From contig WYBE01000050.1 in assembly GCA_011526045.1 (NCBI GenBank), positions 62,001-126,000 of the forward strand: 64,000 bases of DNA, written 5' to 3'. The translations under genes were made by a program, and so were the position numbers. The notes beneath the pieces were generated by a model. It ran no database searches. It was given only the letters and a program-made list of their open reading frames with translations, and was not told the DNA's origin. Numbering within the stretch: the first letter of the stretch is position 1; each line of letters opens with the position of its first letter. Positions 17,239-25,972 of this stretch are shown piece after piece. The stretch is from Nevskiales bacterium (GTDB taxonomy: Bacteria; Pseudomonadota; Gammaproteobacteria; Steroidobacterales; GCA-2729495).

Positions 17239-18717
17239 TCAGCGCGCGGCGACCTGGAAGCGGCGCAACGCGAGCATTGGCAGCGAGAACAGGGCGAGCC
17301 CGGCCAGCAACAGGCCGAGCACGGAGGGCAGCACCCGCAGCCAGGCTGCCCGTGCGCTCTCGGGCTGATACCGGAACTGCGGGAACGTGTCGTAATCGCC
17401 GGGCCGCAGCGGTTCGCGCTTCAGGAAGCGCTCCGCAAAATACGCATTCCACTCCACCCGAAAACGCGAGACCTGCTCGAGGAAATCCTGGTAGCGGCCG
17501 GTGCTGGTGCCGGAGATCTCGTTCAGCGCAAGCTGCGTCATGATGGCCGGTGACGCGAACTGGAACCGCTGTACCAGTTCCTCCTGTCGCGCGGTCTGCT
17601 CGCGAAAGCGCTCATAGAGCGGCAGCAGGGCTTTTTCGATGCTGGCCGCATTGGCCTGGGAGAGCGTAAGAAAATCCATCGCCCGCTGATCGCCGACCGG
17701 CACATAGTCCATGTGTTCGGAGTAGAACCGGTCGAGGGTCTGCTGCATCGATTTCTCGTTCGCCGTCTGTGCCTCGCGCGCGGCGACGATCAGATCCATG
17801 CGGGAGGGTGCCGGGTAGATGGTCGTCGCGAGAAGACTCACCAGGGTCGGAATGACGACGACGAGCACGAGCCAGGCGCCGGCAAGCACGGTACCGTTCG
17901 TCGCCGAACTGCGTCCGTAGACATTCACCAGCACGGCCAGCGCGAACCAGAAGATGCTGTAGAGCACTGTTACGGCGAGCCATCCGGCGAACCGCAGCCA
18001 GGTTTCCGGGTGGTCGAGTCCGGTGCCGGCGCCGAGTAGTGCAAGCAGCCCGAAAACCGTCACGACGCCGAGCAGTATCATCGCTCGCGCCGCGACCTTC
18101 GAGGCGAGCAACTCCCGCAGCGAGATCGGATGGGCCATGATCATGGCGAGCGTGCCGCGCTCCTTCTCGCTGGAAAGCAGGTCATAGGTCATGGCGAGGA
18201 TGAAGATGGGCAGCAGGAAGATCACCACGAACGCGATGTCGAGCGGCCCCGTCTGCAGGTTCAGCGGATTCTCGACCTCGAGCTTCTTCATGGTGTCGAG
18301 CGTCGTGCCCATGCTGACTGGCAGGTAGTTGAGCTGCACGTCGCTCTGGCCGATCGCGAAGGCCGCGAGTCCCGTCGGTGGCAGCGCCGCGAAGACCGCA
18401 GTTTCCGCGCCGACGGCGCCCGCGTTGGTGCCCTGCGGCGGCCCCTGGCCCGGGCCGTGGCGGACCATGGCAAACTCGTAAGTGCCACCCGTCGCCGCGA
18501 CCTTCGCCGCATAGGCCTCGGTATCCGCACGCATCCGTGCACGCGCGCCGTCCTCGTAAGCCGCGGCATCCGCAGCACCCTTCAGCTGCCGCTCCACGCT
18601 GCGCGCGCCGGTCCAGGCCGCAAAGCCCAGCGTGACGACGAGCAGGGCGAGGATGGTCCACCATGCACCACCCCGAGCGATCATGCGGGTTTCGTGAGAA
18701 ATGATCAGCCGTTGCAT
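17239..18717 (-). CDS. ABC-2 type permease (DUF3526-like), second of pair
   Basis: A 492-residue membrane protein. One N-terminal membrane segment (MIARGGAWWTILALLVVTLG) is followed by a large extracytoplasmic loop (about 45-165), then five or six membrane segments, including YDLLSSEKERGTLAMIMAHPISL. That last stretch is the cytoplasmic coupling region typical of ABC-2 permeases. A second large soluble loop (about 330-440) precedes the last segment. The start overlaps the stop of the preceding permease by one base (TGATG). With the genes at 18717-20159 and 20178-20879 it forms a heterodimeric exporter of unknown substrate. Confidence 0.88.
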   Translation of the reverse strand: MQRLIISHETRMIARGGAWWTILALLVVTLGFAAWTGARSVERQLKGAADAAAYEDGARARMRADTEAYAAKVAATGGTYEFAMVRHGPGQGPPQGTNAGAVGAETAVFAALPPTGLAAFAIGQSDVQLNYLPVSMGTTLDTMKKLEVENPLNLQTGPLDIAFVVIFLLPIFILAMTYDLLSSEKERGTLAMIMAHPISLRELLASKVAARAMILLGVVTVFGLLALLGAGTGLDHPETWLRFAGWLAVTVLYSIFWFALAVLVNVYGRSSATNGTVLAGAWLVLVVVIPTLVSLLATTIYPAPSRMDLIVAAREAQTANEKSMQQTLDRFYSEHMDYVPVGDQRAMDFLTLSQANAASIEKALLPLYERFREQTARQEELVQRFQFASPAIMTQLALNEISGTSTGRYQDFLEQVSRFRVEWNAYFAERFLKREPLRPGDYDTFPQFRYQPESARAAWLRVLPSVLGLLLAGLALFSLPMLALRRFQVAAR

Positions 18718-20159
18718 CAGCTTCGCTCCATGCTCATTCGCCGTGTCGCCTGCCAGGCCAGTGCAACGGCCGCGATCAGCCACGCGCCGAGGATGCCGAA
18801 ATTGCCGGTCTGGACGGCCATCGTGGCCGCGAGGGCGGGCGGCTCGTAGCGGTAGGGCGGTACGATCGCGAAGACCTCTTCATTGGCGACCATGTAGTTG
18901 GTTGCGTCATTGACGCCGTTGAGGTCGACCGCGGCCTTCGACAGGTAGTCGTTCATCTTGAAGACCATGTTGTGGCGGAAGTCCTCGGCATCCGTCGTGA
19001 ACTTGTTGTGCTCGATGAGGCTGGTGCCGGCCAGGCCCATCGACACCGATCGCAGCGGCAGGGTCGGCGCGAGGATGCCAAGCCGGTCCTGCAGCCGTTG
19101 CTGCGCCAGGTAGAGATCGCGGACCTGGCCGTAGTGCAGGTCGAAAACCGGCTGGTCGATCTCCTCCAGTTTCTGCATTCGCAATGCAGTCCAGTAGACC
19201 GGCAGATCTTCCACCCGCGAGACCTGGTACTTGCGGAACAGTTCGGCCTGGTAACGACCGAGTTTGGCGTAGGGCGACACGCCGTCGATGCCGCGCGTCT
19301 GGTGCGCTTTCATCTCCGCCATGAACGTGCCGAACGCAGGCACCGGGTACTCGACCCTGGAGATCTCTGTTGCGGCCTTCGGCATGATGAACGCGGTGAA
19401 CGCCCAGAAACCCACCATGATCATGAGCGCTGTGCGCGCGGTGCGTGCCCACGCGGATACCGCCAGGGTCAGGAACAGGAATATGCCGGCGTAGAGCAGG
19501 TAAGCGACCGCCAGCAATGCAACCCGCAGTGTCACTCCGCCGCCGACGGTCTGCAATCCGGTTGCGGCGAGAAAGATTCCCCCGGCGACCAGGCAGGGCA
19601 CCACGACCAGCAGCACCGCCGCGGCCAGCCCCGTTGCCTTGCCCCACAGCAGGCTGGTGCGGCTGACGCCCATGCTCAGGACCTGGCGCAAGGTGCCGTC
19701 CTCACGTTCGCCGGCAAAGGCGGTAAACCCCAGGAAAATGATCAGCAGGGGCAGGAGCACCTGCAGGATCATGGCGCCATTGAGTTCGCCGAAGCGTGCT
19801 ACCGCGCTGGTGTCGGAGGCGGGCCTGCCGATGGCGAAATTCTGCTTGTGCGCCTCCATGAAAACCGTGGTGCCCGCGTAACTGGTGATGCCGCTGTCGA
19901 AAAACGCCAGGGGACCGAGCGGCTTGAACGCGTAGTTGCCGTAGTGAGCCGCGCTGTGCGGGTTCTTGTCGCCCTGCTTCAGCCACTGGCTGTTGCTCTC
20001 GCCCTGCGCGGTCGACTGCACGGCGGTGTAGGCAGCGAAGCGCTGCCAGCCGGCGAGAATGGAGGTGAGGAGCAGCAATACCATCAGCGCAGCGGTCCAT
20101 CTGAAGCGGCCGTCGCGCATGATCTCGGCAAATTCCTTGCGGGCGATGGTGATGACCAT
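18717..20159 (-). CDS. ABC-2 type permease (DUF3526-like), first of pair
   Basis: A 480-residue permease with the same layout as its partner: an N-terminal membrane segment (FRWTAALMVLLLLTSIL), a large outer loop, the coupling block AGEREDGTLRQVLSMGVSR, and several hydrophobic segments before a second large loop and a final helix. The paired permeases with big extracytoplasmic loops resemble exporters of the gliding/NosY type. The gene begins 18 bases after the ATPase stop, so all three genes form one operon. Confidence 0.88.
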   Translation of the reverse strand: MVITIARKEFAEIMRDGRFRWTAALMVLLLLTSILAGWQRFAAYTAVQSTAQGESNSQWLKQGDKNPHSAAHYGNYAFKPLGPLAFFDSGITSYAGTTVFMEAHKQNFAIGRPASDTSAVARFGELNGAMILQVLLPLLIIFLGFTAFAGEREDGTLRQVLSMGVSRTSLLWGKATGLAAAVLLVVVPCLVAGGIFLAATGLQTVGGGVTLRVALLAVAYLLYAGIFLFLTLAVSAWARTARTALMIMVGFWAFTAFIMPKAATEISRVEYPVPAFGTFMAEMKAHQTRGIDGVSPYAKLGRYQAELFRKYQVSRVEDLPVYWTALRMQKLEEIDQPVFDLHYGQVRDLYLAQQRLQDRLGILAPTLPLRSVSMGLAGTSLIEHNKFTTDAEDFRHNMVFKMNDYLSKAAVDLNGVNDATNYMVANEEVFAIVPPYRYEPPALAATMAVQTGNFGILGAWLIAAVALAWQATRRMSMERS

Positions 20160-20177
20160 GGCGACCTCGTGCCGTTC

Positions 20178-20879
20178 TCAGTGCATGTGCTCGAGATAAA
20201 TGCGCTCGACGTCGGCGTGCGACACCTCGTCGGTCGACAGTTCCTGCACCAGCCGGCCGCCTTTCATGATGCCGATGCGCGTCCCGGTCTCCTTGGCGCG
20301 AAACAGGTCGTGGGTGGCCATCAGGATGGCGGCACCTTCGGCCTTCATCTGTTCCAGCAGCGCCGAGAATTCGTTGCTCGCCTTCGGATCGAGGCCGGAG
20401 GTGGGTTCATCGAGGAGCAGTGCCTTCGCCTGCTTGGCAAGCGCAATGGCCACGCCGATCTTCTGTCGCATGCCCTTGGAGTAGGTGCGCACGCGCCGCG
20501 TGGCGGCGTCGCGCTGCAGTCCGACGCGATCGAGGAAACCGTGATAATCGCTGGCAGTGTACTCGTCGTGGCCGCCGAGCCGGGCGAAGTACTCCAGGTT
20601 CTCGATTCCCGTGAGGTTACCGTAGAGCAGCACCTGCTCGGGTATGTAGGCGAGATAGCGCTTCGTTTCCAGCGGATTGTGTACGACGTCGACGCCGTTC
20701 ACGCGGGCGATGCCAGCGGTCGGCGTTACGAAATTCAGGAACAGATTGATGGTGGTGGTCTTGCCCGCGCCGTTGGCGCCGAGCAGGCAGTAAATTTCTC
20801 CGCCGTTGACTCGCAGATTGAGCCCGCTCAGGGCTGCATGCTCACCATAGGATTTGCTGAGGTCGACCGCTTCAAGCAC
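20178..20879 (-). CDS. ABC transporter ATP-binding protein
   Basis: A 233-residue ATPase with Walker A GANGAGKTT, a Q-loop near YIPEQ, a signature sequence YSKGM (in place of LSGGQ, common in ABC-2 exporters), Walker B ALLLDEP and an ATHD switch histidine. It heads the three-gene exporter operon and is divergent from the TetR gene at 20991. The operator between them suggests that regulator controls this operon. Confidence 0.93.
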   Translation of the reverse strand: MLEAVDLSKSYGEHAALSGLNLRVNGGEIYCLLGANGAGKTTTINLFLNFVTPTAGIARVNGVDVVHNPLETKRYLAYIPEQVLLYGNLTGIENLEYFARLGGHDEYTASDYHGFLDRVGLQRDAATRRVRTYSKGMRQKIGVAIALAKQAKALLLDEPTSGLDPKASNEFSALLEQMKAEGAAILMATHDLFRAKETGTRIGIMKGGRLVQELSTDEVSHADVERIYLEHMH

Positions 20880-20926
20880 GGTTTTGGCTCCCCCTGTTGA
20901 TTACTGGTGCCGTGATTCTAAAAAAT

Positions 20927-20940
20927 TGACCAGTCGGTCA
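20927..20940. promoter_or_regulatory. Palindromic operator for the TetR regulator
   Basis: TGACC-AGTC-GGTCA is a perfect 5-base inverted repeat, the core of a longer symmetric AT-flanked block, in the 111-base gap between the divergent ABC exporter operon and the tetR gene at 20991. Its size and position fit a TetR operator covering both promoters. A TTTATAA -10-like box follows at about 20943-20949. Confidence 0.7.
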
Positions 20941-20990
20941 CAAATTTATAACCTGTCTGGTGTGGCGGGTCAACAGGCAGGAACGATCGG

Positions 20991-21638
20991 ATGAAAACAG
21001 GCACGTCGGCAGCCCCGGATGGCGCGCCCGGCAAGGGACGTCTCAAGCGCGCGGCGACGGAGACGTTGCTGATCGAGGCGTTCGGGCGCGTCGTGCAGCG
21101 CAACGGCCTGCGCAATGTCGGCGTCAACGAGGTCATCAAGGAAGCCGGTGTCGGCAAGGCGCTGCTGTATCGGTATTTCGGCGGGCTGCCCGGGCTGGTG
21201 GCGGAATGGGGCAAACGCAACCGGGTGTGGCCGCCGCCCGCCAGGCTCGTTCCGCTGTCGGTGGAGTCGGAACAGGGAGACGGGGCTGCGCAACTGAAGA
21301 AGATCGTGGTCCGCAATGCCGAGGTTCATCGGGCCGATCCGGTGCGCATCGAGATGCTGGCCGACGAGTTGATGACGCCGACGGCGATCTCCGGCGCACT
21401 CACCGCCATCCGCCGCGAGATCGGGCGCGAACATGCGGCCGTATTTGCCGGCAGCCGGCAGTTTCGCCGGCACCGCCGCCTCATGGTCGTGATGATGGCC
21501 GCGGCGAGCTATCTCGCGATGCGTGCCGTCAAGGCGCCGCGGTTCATGGGCGAGGATCTCGCCGACGAGGCGACCTGGCGCCGCCTCATGAAGGAAATCG
21601 AGTCGATCATCGACAGCGCGGTCGGCAAGTCGCGCTAG
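20991..21638 (+). CDS. TetR family transcriptional regulator
   Basis: A 215-residue regulator. The N-terminal helix-turn-helix (residues 20-66: TLLIEAFGRVVQ, VNEVIKEAGVGKALLYRYFGG) is standard TetR; the C-terminal ligand domain is helical and has no recognisable ligand signature. Divergent from the ABC-2 exporter, it is probably that operon's repressor, acting on the TGACC-N4-GGTCA site. Its stop codon overlaps the stop of the convergent hydrolase by three bases (CTAG). Confidence 0.9.
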   Translation: MKTGTSAAPDGAPGKGRLKRAATETLLIEAFGRVVQRNGLRNVGVNEVIKEAGVGKALLYRYFGGLPGLVAEWGKRNRVWPPPARLVPLSVESEQGDGAAQLKKIVVRNAEVHRADPVRIEMLADELMTPTAISGALTAIRREIGREHAAVFAGSRQFRRHRRLMVVMMAAASYLAMRAVKAPRFMGEDLADEATWRRLMKEIESIIDSAVGKSR

Positions 21639-22585
21639 GGAGTCTGCCTGCCGTCGAGATACGCGCGGACGTCGCGTGCGATCAGCGCGCCGGCTTCCTC
21701 CAGCGCCGGATGGCCGACGCCCGGGTAGGTGATCACGCGCACTTCCGGTGCCTGCGCCAGCATGGCCTTGAGTTCCGTCGCCTGCTCGAGCGGGGTCTGC
21801 GGGTTCGCCTCGCCCCAGAGGATCAGCACGGGCACGCGAACTTGTGCGACCACCTGCGCCGAGTCGGCGCTGTCGTAAGACCGCAATCGGTCCAGAATCG
21901 CGCCGCGGTTGCCCTCGCGCATCCACAGGTCGTACCAGCGGCTGATATGCTCCTCGGAGATCTTCGCCGGATCGCCCGCGCGTGAGCGCAGCATGTAGGC
22001 CGCCAGCGCCCGCGGGGTGATGTACTTGAGCACATTGGCGCTGTCCGGCAGGCGCGTGCCCTTGCCGGCCATGACGCGGCCCTCGAGGATGCCGGGATTG
22101 AGCAGGATGAGACTCTCGACGCGGTCCGGGTGCTTTGCGGCGTAGCGCAGGCCGATGCTGCCGCCGAGTGAAGTGCCGGCGATCGCGAAACGACGCAGGC
22201 CCACGGCGTCCACGAACTTTTCGAGGAGCGCCAGCGTGCGTTCGTTGCTGTAGTCACCGCCGGGGTCCGGTCCCGTCAGGCCGAAGGCCGGAAGGTCCAG
22301 GCGCACCACCCGGTATTTGTCCTGCAGTGCTTCGACCCAGGGATCCCAGGCGAGCAGATTGCTGAAATTGGCGTGCAGCAGCAGCAGCGCCGGGCCGCTG
22401 CCCTCGTCCCTGTAGTGGATGCGCACACCGTCGAGGTGAATGAACCTCGAAGCGGACGAGGCATAGCGCGCTTCCAGTTGCGCTGCGGGGATGTCGCGGT
22501 ATGTCCACAGCGCGATCGCCAGTGCGATTGCGACCGCGGCGAGCGTGGTAACGAGCACGTAGCCGGTGAGCCGAAGCCACTTCAC
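21635..22585 (-). CDS. Membrane-anchored alpha/beta hydrolase (copy 1)
   Basis: A 316-residue hydrolase with an N-terminal membrane anchor (LTGYVLVTTLAAVAIALAIAL), so the catalytic domain probably faces the periplasm. The nucleophile elbow is GTSLGG, with the oxyanion region LLLHANFSN and the catalytic histidine near GVGHPALEEAG. The start is taken as GTG at 22585, where the membrane anchor begins; the ribosome site is weak, so an upstream start is possible. It is clearly related to the hydrolase at 35144-36085: both share the anchor, a DYSN block before the elbow and an L-NPGI block after it. Substrate unknown. Confidence 0.85.
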   Translation of the reverse strand: MKWLRLTGYVLVTTLAAVAIALAIALWTYRDIPAAQLEARYASSASRFIHLDGVRIHYRDEGSGPALLLLHANFSNLLAWDPWVEALQDKYRVVRLDLPAFGLTGPDPGGDYSNERTLALLEKFVDAVGLRRFAIAGTSLGGSIGLRYAAKHPDRVESLILLNPGILEGRVMAGKGTRLPDSANVLKYITPRALAAYMLRSRAGDPAKISEEHISRWYDLWMREGNRGAILDRLRSYDSADSAQVVAQVRVPVLILWGEANPQTPLEQATELKAMLAQAPEVRVITYPGVGHPALEEAGALIARDVRAYLDGRQTP

Positions 22586-22721
22586 GGAGCTGCGCCTTTG
22601 CTGAGGCCCGCAGCAGGATAGCCTAATCGGCAGCGGGTTTCGTCGTCTTGCCTTTCCTTCTGCAATCGGCGAAAAAGCCATTCCGGCCAGTCCTCCGGCA
22701 AAGCAGCCGACCAATCACCTT

Positions 22722-23453
22722 ATGACCACATCCCGCCGCGAACGACCGAAGTCCTTCATCCCCGGCCTGGTGCCCACGCTGAACAGCCGCGGCTTCATGT
22801 CCGAATCGCTGGACCCGTTCTCGCAACGCTTTGTCGAGTACGCGGCTCTGTGCACTGCGCCGGTGCTCGACATGGGCTGCGCCTACGGCATCGCGACCCG
22901 TGCTGCGCTGGAACGGGGCGCGTTCGTGCACGCCTGCGACATGGAAGCCGGGCACGTGGAGATCGTCCTCGATGAAACCCCGCCGGAGCAGCGTGCGCGA
23001 CTGACCGTGAGCGTCGGCACCCTGCCGGATGTGGCATTTCCGGATGCGGCCTTTGCGGCGATTCTCTGTTCGCGCGTTCTGCACTTCATGCTCGGCCCGG
23101 ATATCCGTCGTGCCCTGGCGGACATGGCCCGCTGGTTGCAGCCGCAAGGGCGGTTGTTCCTCGTTGCCGATACTCCCTACAGCGGCTTCTGGCGGGGCGC
23201 TGCCGCGGCCTACGAGCAGCGCAAGGGGGCCGGCGTGGAATGGCCCGGGTTCATCGAGGACCTCGGGGCGTTGCTTCCGGACGGACGGCTGCCTGCGGGA
23301 ATGCTGTCCTACCTCAACCCGCTCGATCCGGACCTGCTCGCGCGCGAATGTGAACGGGTGGGCCTCGTGGTCGAGGAAACCGGCTTCGTCGGGCGCCCGG
23401 GCGATGTTTCTGCAAAGCATCATGCCGGCGCCATCGCACGCCGCCCCGGGTGA
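22722..23453 (+). CDS. SAM-dependent methyltransferase
   Basis: A 243-residue class I methyltransferase with the SAM-binding loop VLDMGCAYGIATRAAL, an acidic HACDME after beta-2, and LPDVAFPDAAFAAILCSRVLHFM as the post-I block. The N-terminus (SRRERPKSFIPGLVPTLNSRGF) is an extension of unknown role. Nearby proteins of this general type in Legionella-like genomes modify small molecules, but I cannot name the substrate. It is followed 95 bases later by the ABC operon in the same direction. Confidence 0.83.
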   Translation: MTTSRRERPKSFIPGLVPTLNSRGFMSESLDPFSQRFVEYAALCTAPVLDMGCAYGIATRAALERGAFVHACDMEAGHVEIVLDETPPEQRARLTVSVGTLPDVAFPDAAFAAILCSRVLHFMLGPDIRRALADMARWLQPQGRLFLVADTPYSGFWRGAAAAYEQRKGAGVEWPGFIEDLGALLPDGRLPAGMLSYLNPLDPDLLARECERVGLVVEETGFVGRPGDVSAKHHAGAIARRPG

Positions 23454-23548
23454 TACGCGCAGCAGATTGACGTCTCCCCGGTAAGTGGGCACTCTGTCGA
23501 CAAGACGGGGTGTCGATAAAACCACCGTCGCCACAGACGGGGCCGGAC

Positions 23549-24691
23549 ATGTTCATTGCGATGCGGGACCTGGCCTTCGCCAGGGGGCGATTCTTCCTGA
23601 TGGGCCTGGTCGTCGCGCTCATCGCCTTCCTGACGACGCTCCTGTCAGGGCTGTCGGCGGGTCTCATCAAGAACAACGTCTCGGGGTTGATGAATCTGCC
23701 CGTGACCCACATTGCCTTCGAGTACGACGACGAACCGAACTACCGCGCGAGCTTGGTCGACCGCAGCATGTGGGAGGGCTGGGAGAAGCAGTCGGGCGTC
23801 AATGCCGCCGAACCGCTCGGGCACACCGTCTTCAATGCGCGCGGCGAGAACGACCAGCCGCTGGAACTGGCGTTGTGGGGTGTGCGTCCCGGGCGGTTCA
23901 CGGCGCCGGCGGTGACCAGCGGGGAGCCCTTGGGGGGCAGCGAGGATGGCGTGGTGATCTCGCGGATCCTGGCCGACAAGGGGGTGAAGGTCGGCGACCG
24001 GATCACCCTCGACCGGGTGCTGACGCAGCTGCGGGTCATCGGCATCACCGGTGAGGCGAATATCGGGCATATCCCGATCGTCTACGCGCCGATGTCCAGG
24101 TGGCAGGAGGCGACTTACGGCCCGCCCGGCGGCATGCCGCCGGGCGAGAAATTTCCGGAGGTCGTGTACGACTACGCGAGCGTGATCGCGCTGCAGCTGG
24201 GTGCGAGCCTCGACAAGACCCGAATCCGGGCGATCGACGAGGAGCTTGGCACTGTCACGCTGCCCAAGGTGGAAGACGCCTACGAGGCCTCCACCGGTTA
24301 CGTGGACGAGGTGCGCTCCGTCGGCCTGATCCAGTACTCGCTGATCATGATCGCCACGGTCGTCATCGGGGCGTTTTTCGCGATCTGGACGATACAGCGC
24401 ACGCAGGAGATCGGGCTTGTCAAGGCGCTCGGTGCATCGAATGGCTACCTGCTGAAGGACTCGCTGGGGCAGGCCCTGCTGCTGCTCGGGTCGGGCACGC
24501 TGGTTGGCCTCGGGGCGGGGCTGTGGGTCGGCCAGCTCTTCATGAAGACCGGCCGGCCATTCATGTACGTGCCGCAGACCGTCGCAGGCGCAATCGTTTC
24601 GCTGGTGATTGCGGGGCTGATCGGTGGCGCCCTGTCCGTCCGCCGCATCACGGCCGTGGATCCGATCATCGCGCTCGGGCGGGACCGATGA
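23549..24691 (+). CDS. FtsX/MacB-like ABC permease
   Basis: A 380-residue permease with the MacB/LolC/DevC layout: one N-terminal membrane helix (residues 13-38), a periplasmic domain of about 220 residues, then three helices near the C-terminus, including the FtsX block IQRTQEIGLVKALGASNGYLL. Such permeases drive mechanical work across the periplasm or extract lipophilic molecules rather than pump through a pore. No HlyD-type adaptor is next to it. The ATG was preferred over an upstream GTG at 23510. The stop overlaps the ATPase start (ATGA). Confidence 0.9.
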   Translation: MFIAMRDLAFARGRFFLMGLVVALIAFLTTLLSGLSAGLIKNNVSGLMNLPVTHIAFEYDDEPNYRASLVDRSMWEGWEKQSGVNAAEPLGHTVFNARGENDQPLELALWGVRPGRFTAPAVTSGEPLGGSEDGVVISRILADKGVKVGDRITLDRVLTQLRVIGITGEANIGHIPIVYAPMSRWQEATYGPPGGMPPGEKFPEVVYDYASVIALQLGASLDKTRIRAIDEELGTVTLPKVEDAYEASTGYVDEVRSVGLIQYSLIMIATVVIGAFFAIWTIQRTQEIGLVKALGASNGYLLKDSLGQALLLLGSGTLVGLGAGLWVGQLFMKTGRPFMYVPQTVAGAIVSLVIAGLIGGALSVRRITAVDPIIALGRDR

Positions 24692-25377
24692 GCCTGCGTA
24701 CCGTCGATGTCTCGCTCACGCTGGGTGACGGCGAGCAGCAGGTCGTGGCGCTCGACCGTGTCTCGATCGAGGTCGGGGCCGGAGAGCTGATGGCCGTGGT
24801 TGGTCCCTCCGGCGCGGGCAAGTCGAGCCTGCTTGCCGTCTGTGGCGGCCTGCGCACGCCCGCAAGCGGGCAGGTCTTCATCGATGGGTCTGAGATCACC
24901 TCGCTGCCGCCGGGTCGCCTGACGGAGGTGCGCCGGGACGCCATCGGTTTCGTCTTTCAGCAGTCGAACCTGATTCCCTCGCTGACCTCCCTGGATCAGT
25001 TGCTGTTGATGGTGCACATCAAGGGTCGCCGGCCTGGCCGCGCCGATCGCGACCAGGCGATCGGCCTGCTGCGCGAGGTCGGCATGGAGCAGCGCCTGGA
25101 CCGGCGTCCCGCGCAGCTCTCCGGCGGCGAGCGCCAGCGGGTCGGGATCGCGCGTGCCCTGATGGGTAAACCCGCGCTGCTGCTGGTGGACGAGCCCACC
25201 TCCATGCTCGACCACCAGCGTGGCCGGCAGATCGTCGAATTGCTCGCGCGGGAGTGTCGCGAGCACCAGGTGGCTGCACTGATGGTCACGCACGACACGG
25301 GGATGCTCGACTGCGCGGATCGCGTCGTGCATATACAGGATGGTCGCATCACGCAGGGACGGAACCCGCATGCCTAG
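24688..25377 (+). CDS. ABC transporter ATP-binding protein (MacB/LolD type)
   Basis: A 229-residue ATPase with Walker A GPSGAGKSS, Q-loop FVFQQSN, signature LSGGERQR, Walker B LLLVDEPTS and switch THD. The X-loop and FQQSNLIPSLT are typical of the LolD/MacB group, in keeping with the FtsX-like permease it overlaps by four bases. It overlaps the next gene (TetR) by eight bases, so permease, ATPase, regulator and the chelatase-like protein form one tightly packed operon. Confidence 0.93.
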   Translation: MSLRTVDVSLTLGDGEQQVVALDRVSIEVGAGELMAVVGPSGAGKSSLLAVCGGLRTPASGQVFIDGSEITSLPPGRLTEVRRDAIGFVFQQSNLIPSLTSLDQLLLMVHIKGRRPGRADRDQAIGLLREVGMEQRLDRRPAQLSGGERQRVGIARALMGKPALLLVDEPTSMLDHQRGRQIVELLARECREHQVAALMVTHDTGMLDCADRVVHIQDGRITQGRNPHA

Positions 25378-25960
25378 GATCGAGGCGCCGACCATCCAAG
25401 AACACGTGCGCCAGCAGGCCGAGCGCTTGCTCGATGCGGCGAGTGCCCTGTTTCGCCGGCAGGGCTTCCATGGCACGGACATGGGCGACATTGCCGCTGC
25501 CGTGGGCCTCGCTCGCAACTCGCTCTACCGCTATTACTCCAGCAAGGAGCGCATCCTGATCGCCTGTGTCGAGCGCGACATGGGCCCGTACCTGCAGCAG
25601 CTCGAGTCGCTGGAGGCCGCGTATCCCGACCCGAGGGCGCGGATCGATGCGTGGATCGACGCCGCGATCGACATTGCGACCAGCCCTGCGCACGCCACCA
25701 TGGGGCTGATCAGCGAGATCCGCGAGTCTGCGCCGGACCTGCGAGCGCAGATCCTGCAGCTGCACCAGCTGCCCAGCAAGGTGCTCGAAGGCGCGATCCG
25801 CGCGCTGCTTGGCCGGCAGGACCGCGACCCGGCGTTGCTCACGGCGATGGTCGCTGGCATGGTGCAGTCCGGCGCGGCGCAGGCGATCCGCCGCGACACC
25901 ACCGTTGCCGTCAAAAGTGAACTGAAGTCTGCCGTTGCGCGGCTTCTGCAGCCGCCCTGA
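25370..25960 (+). CDS. TetR family transcriptional regulator (in ABC operon)
   Basis: A 196-residue TetR protein with the helix-turn-helix in MGDIAAAVGLARNSLYRYYSSKERIL (read in two parts: the turn is AAVGLARNS) and a C-terminal TetR_C domain including ISEIRESAPDLRAQILQLH. It lies inside the operon rather than divergent from it, so it probably autoregulates the whole unit from the promoter before 23549. Twelve bases separate it from the chelatase-like gene. Confidence 0.9.
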   Translation: MPRIEAPTIQEHVRQQAERLLDAASALFRRQGFHGTDMGDIAAAVGLARNSLYRYYSSKERILIACVERDMGPYLQQLESLEAAYPDPRARIDAWIDAAIDIATSPAHATMGLISEIRESAPDLRAQILQLHQLPSKVLEGAIRALLGRQDRDPALLTAMVAGMVQSGAAQAIRRDTTVAVKSELKSAVARLLQPP

Positions 25961-25972
25961 CCGGAGGAAGAC

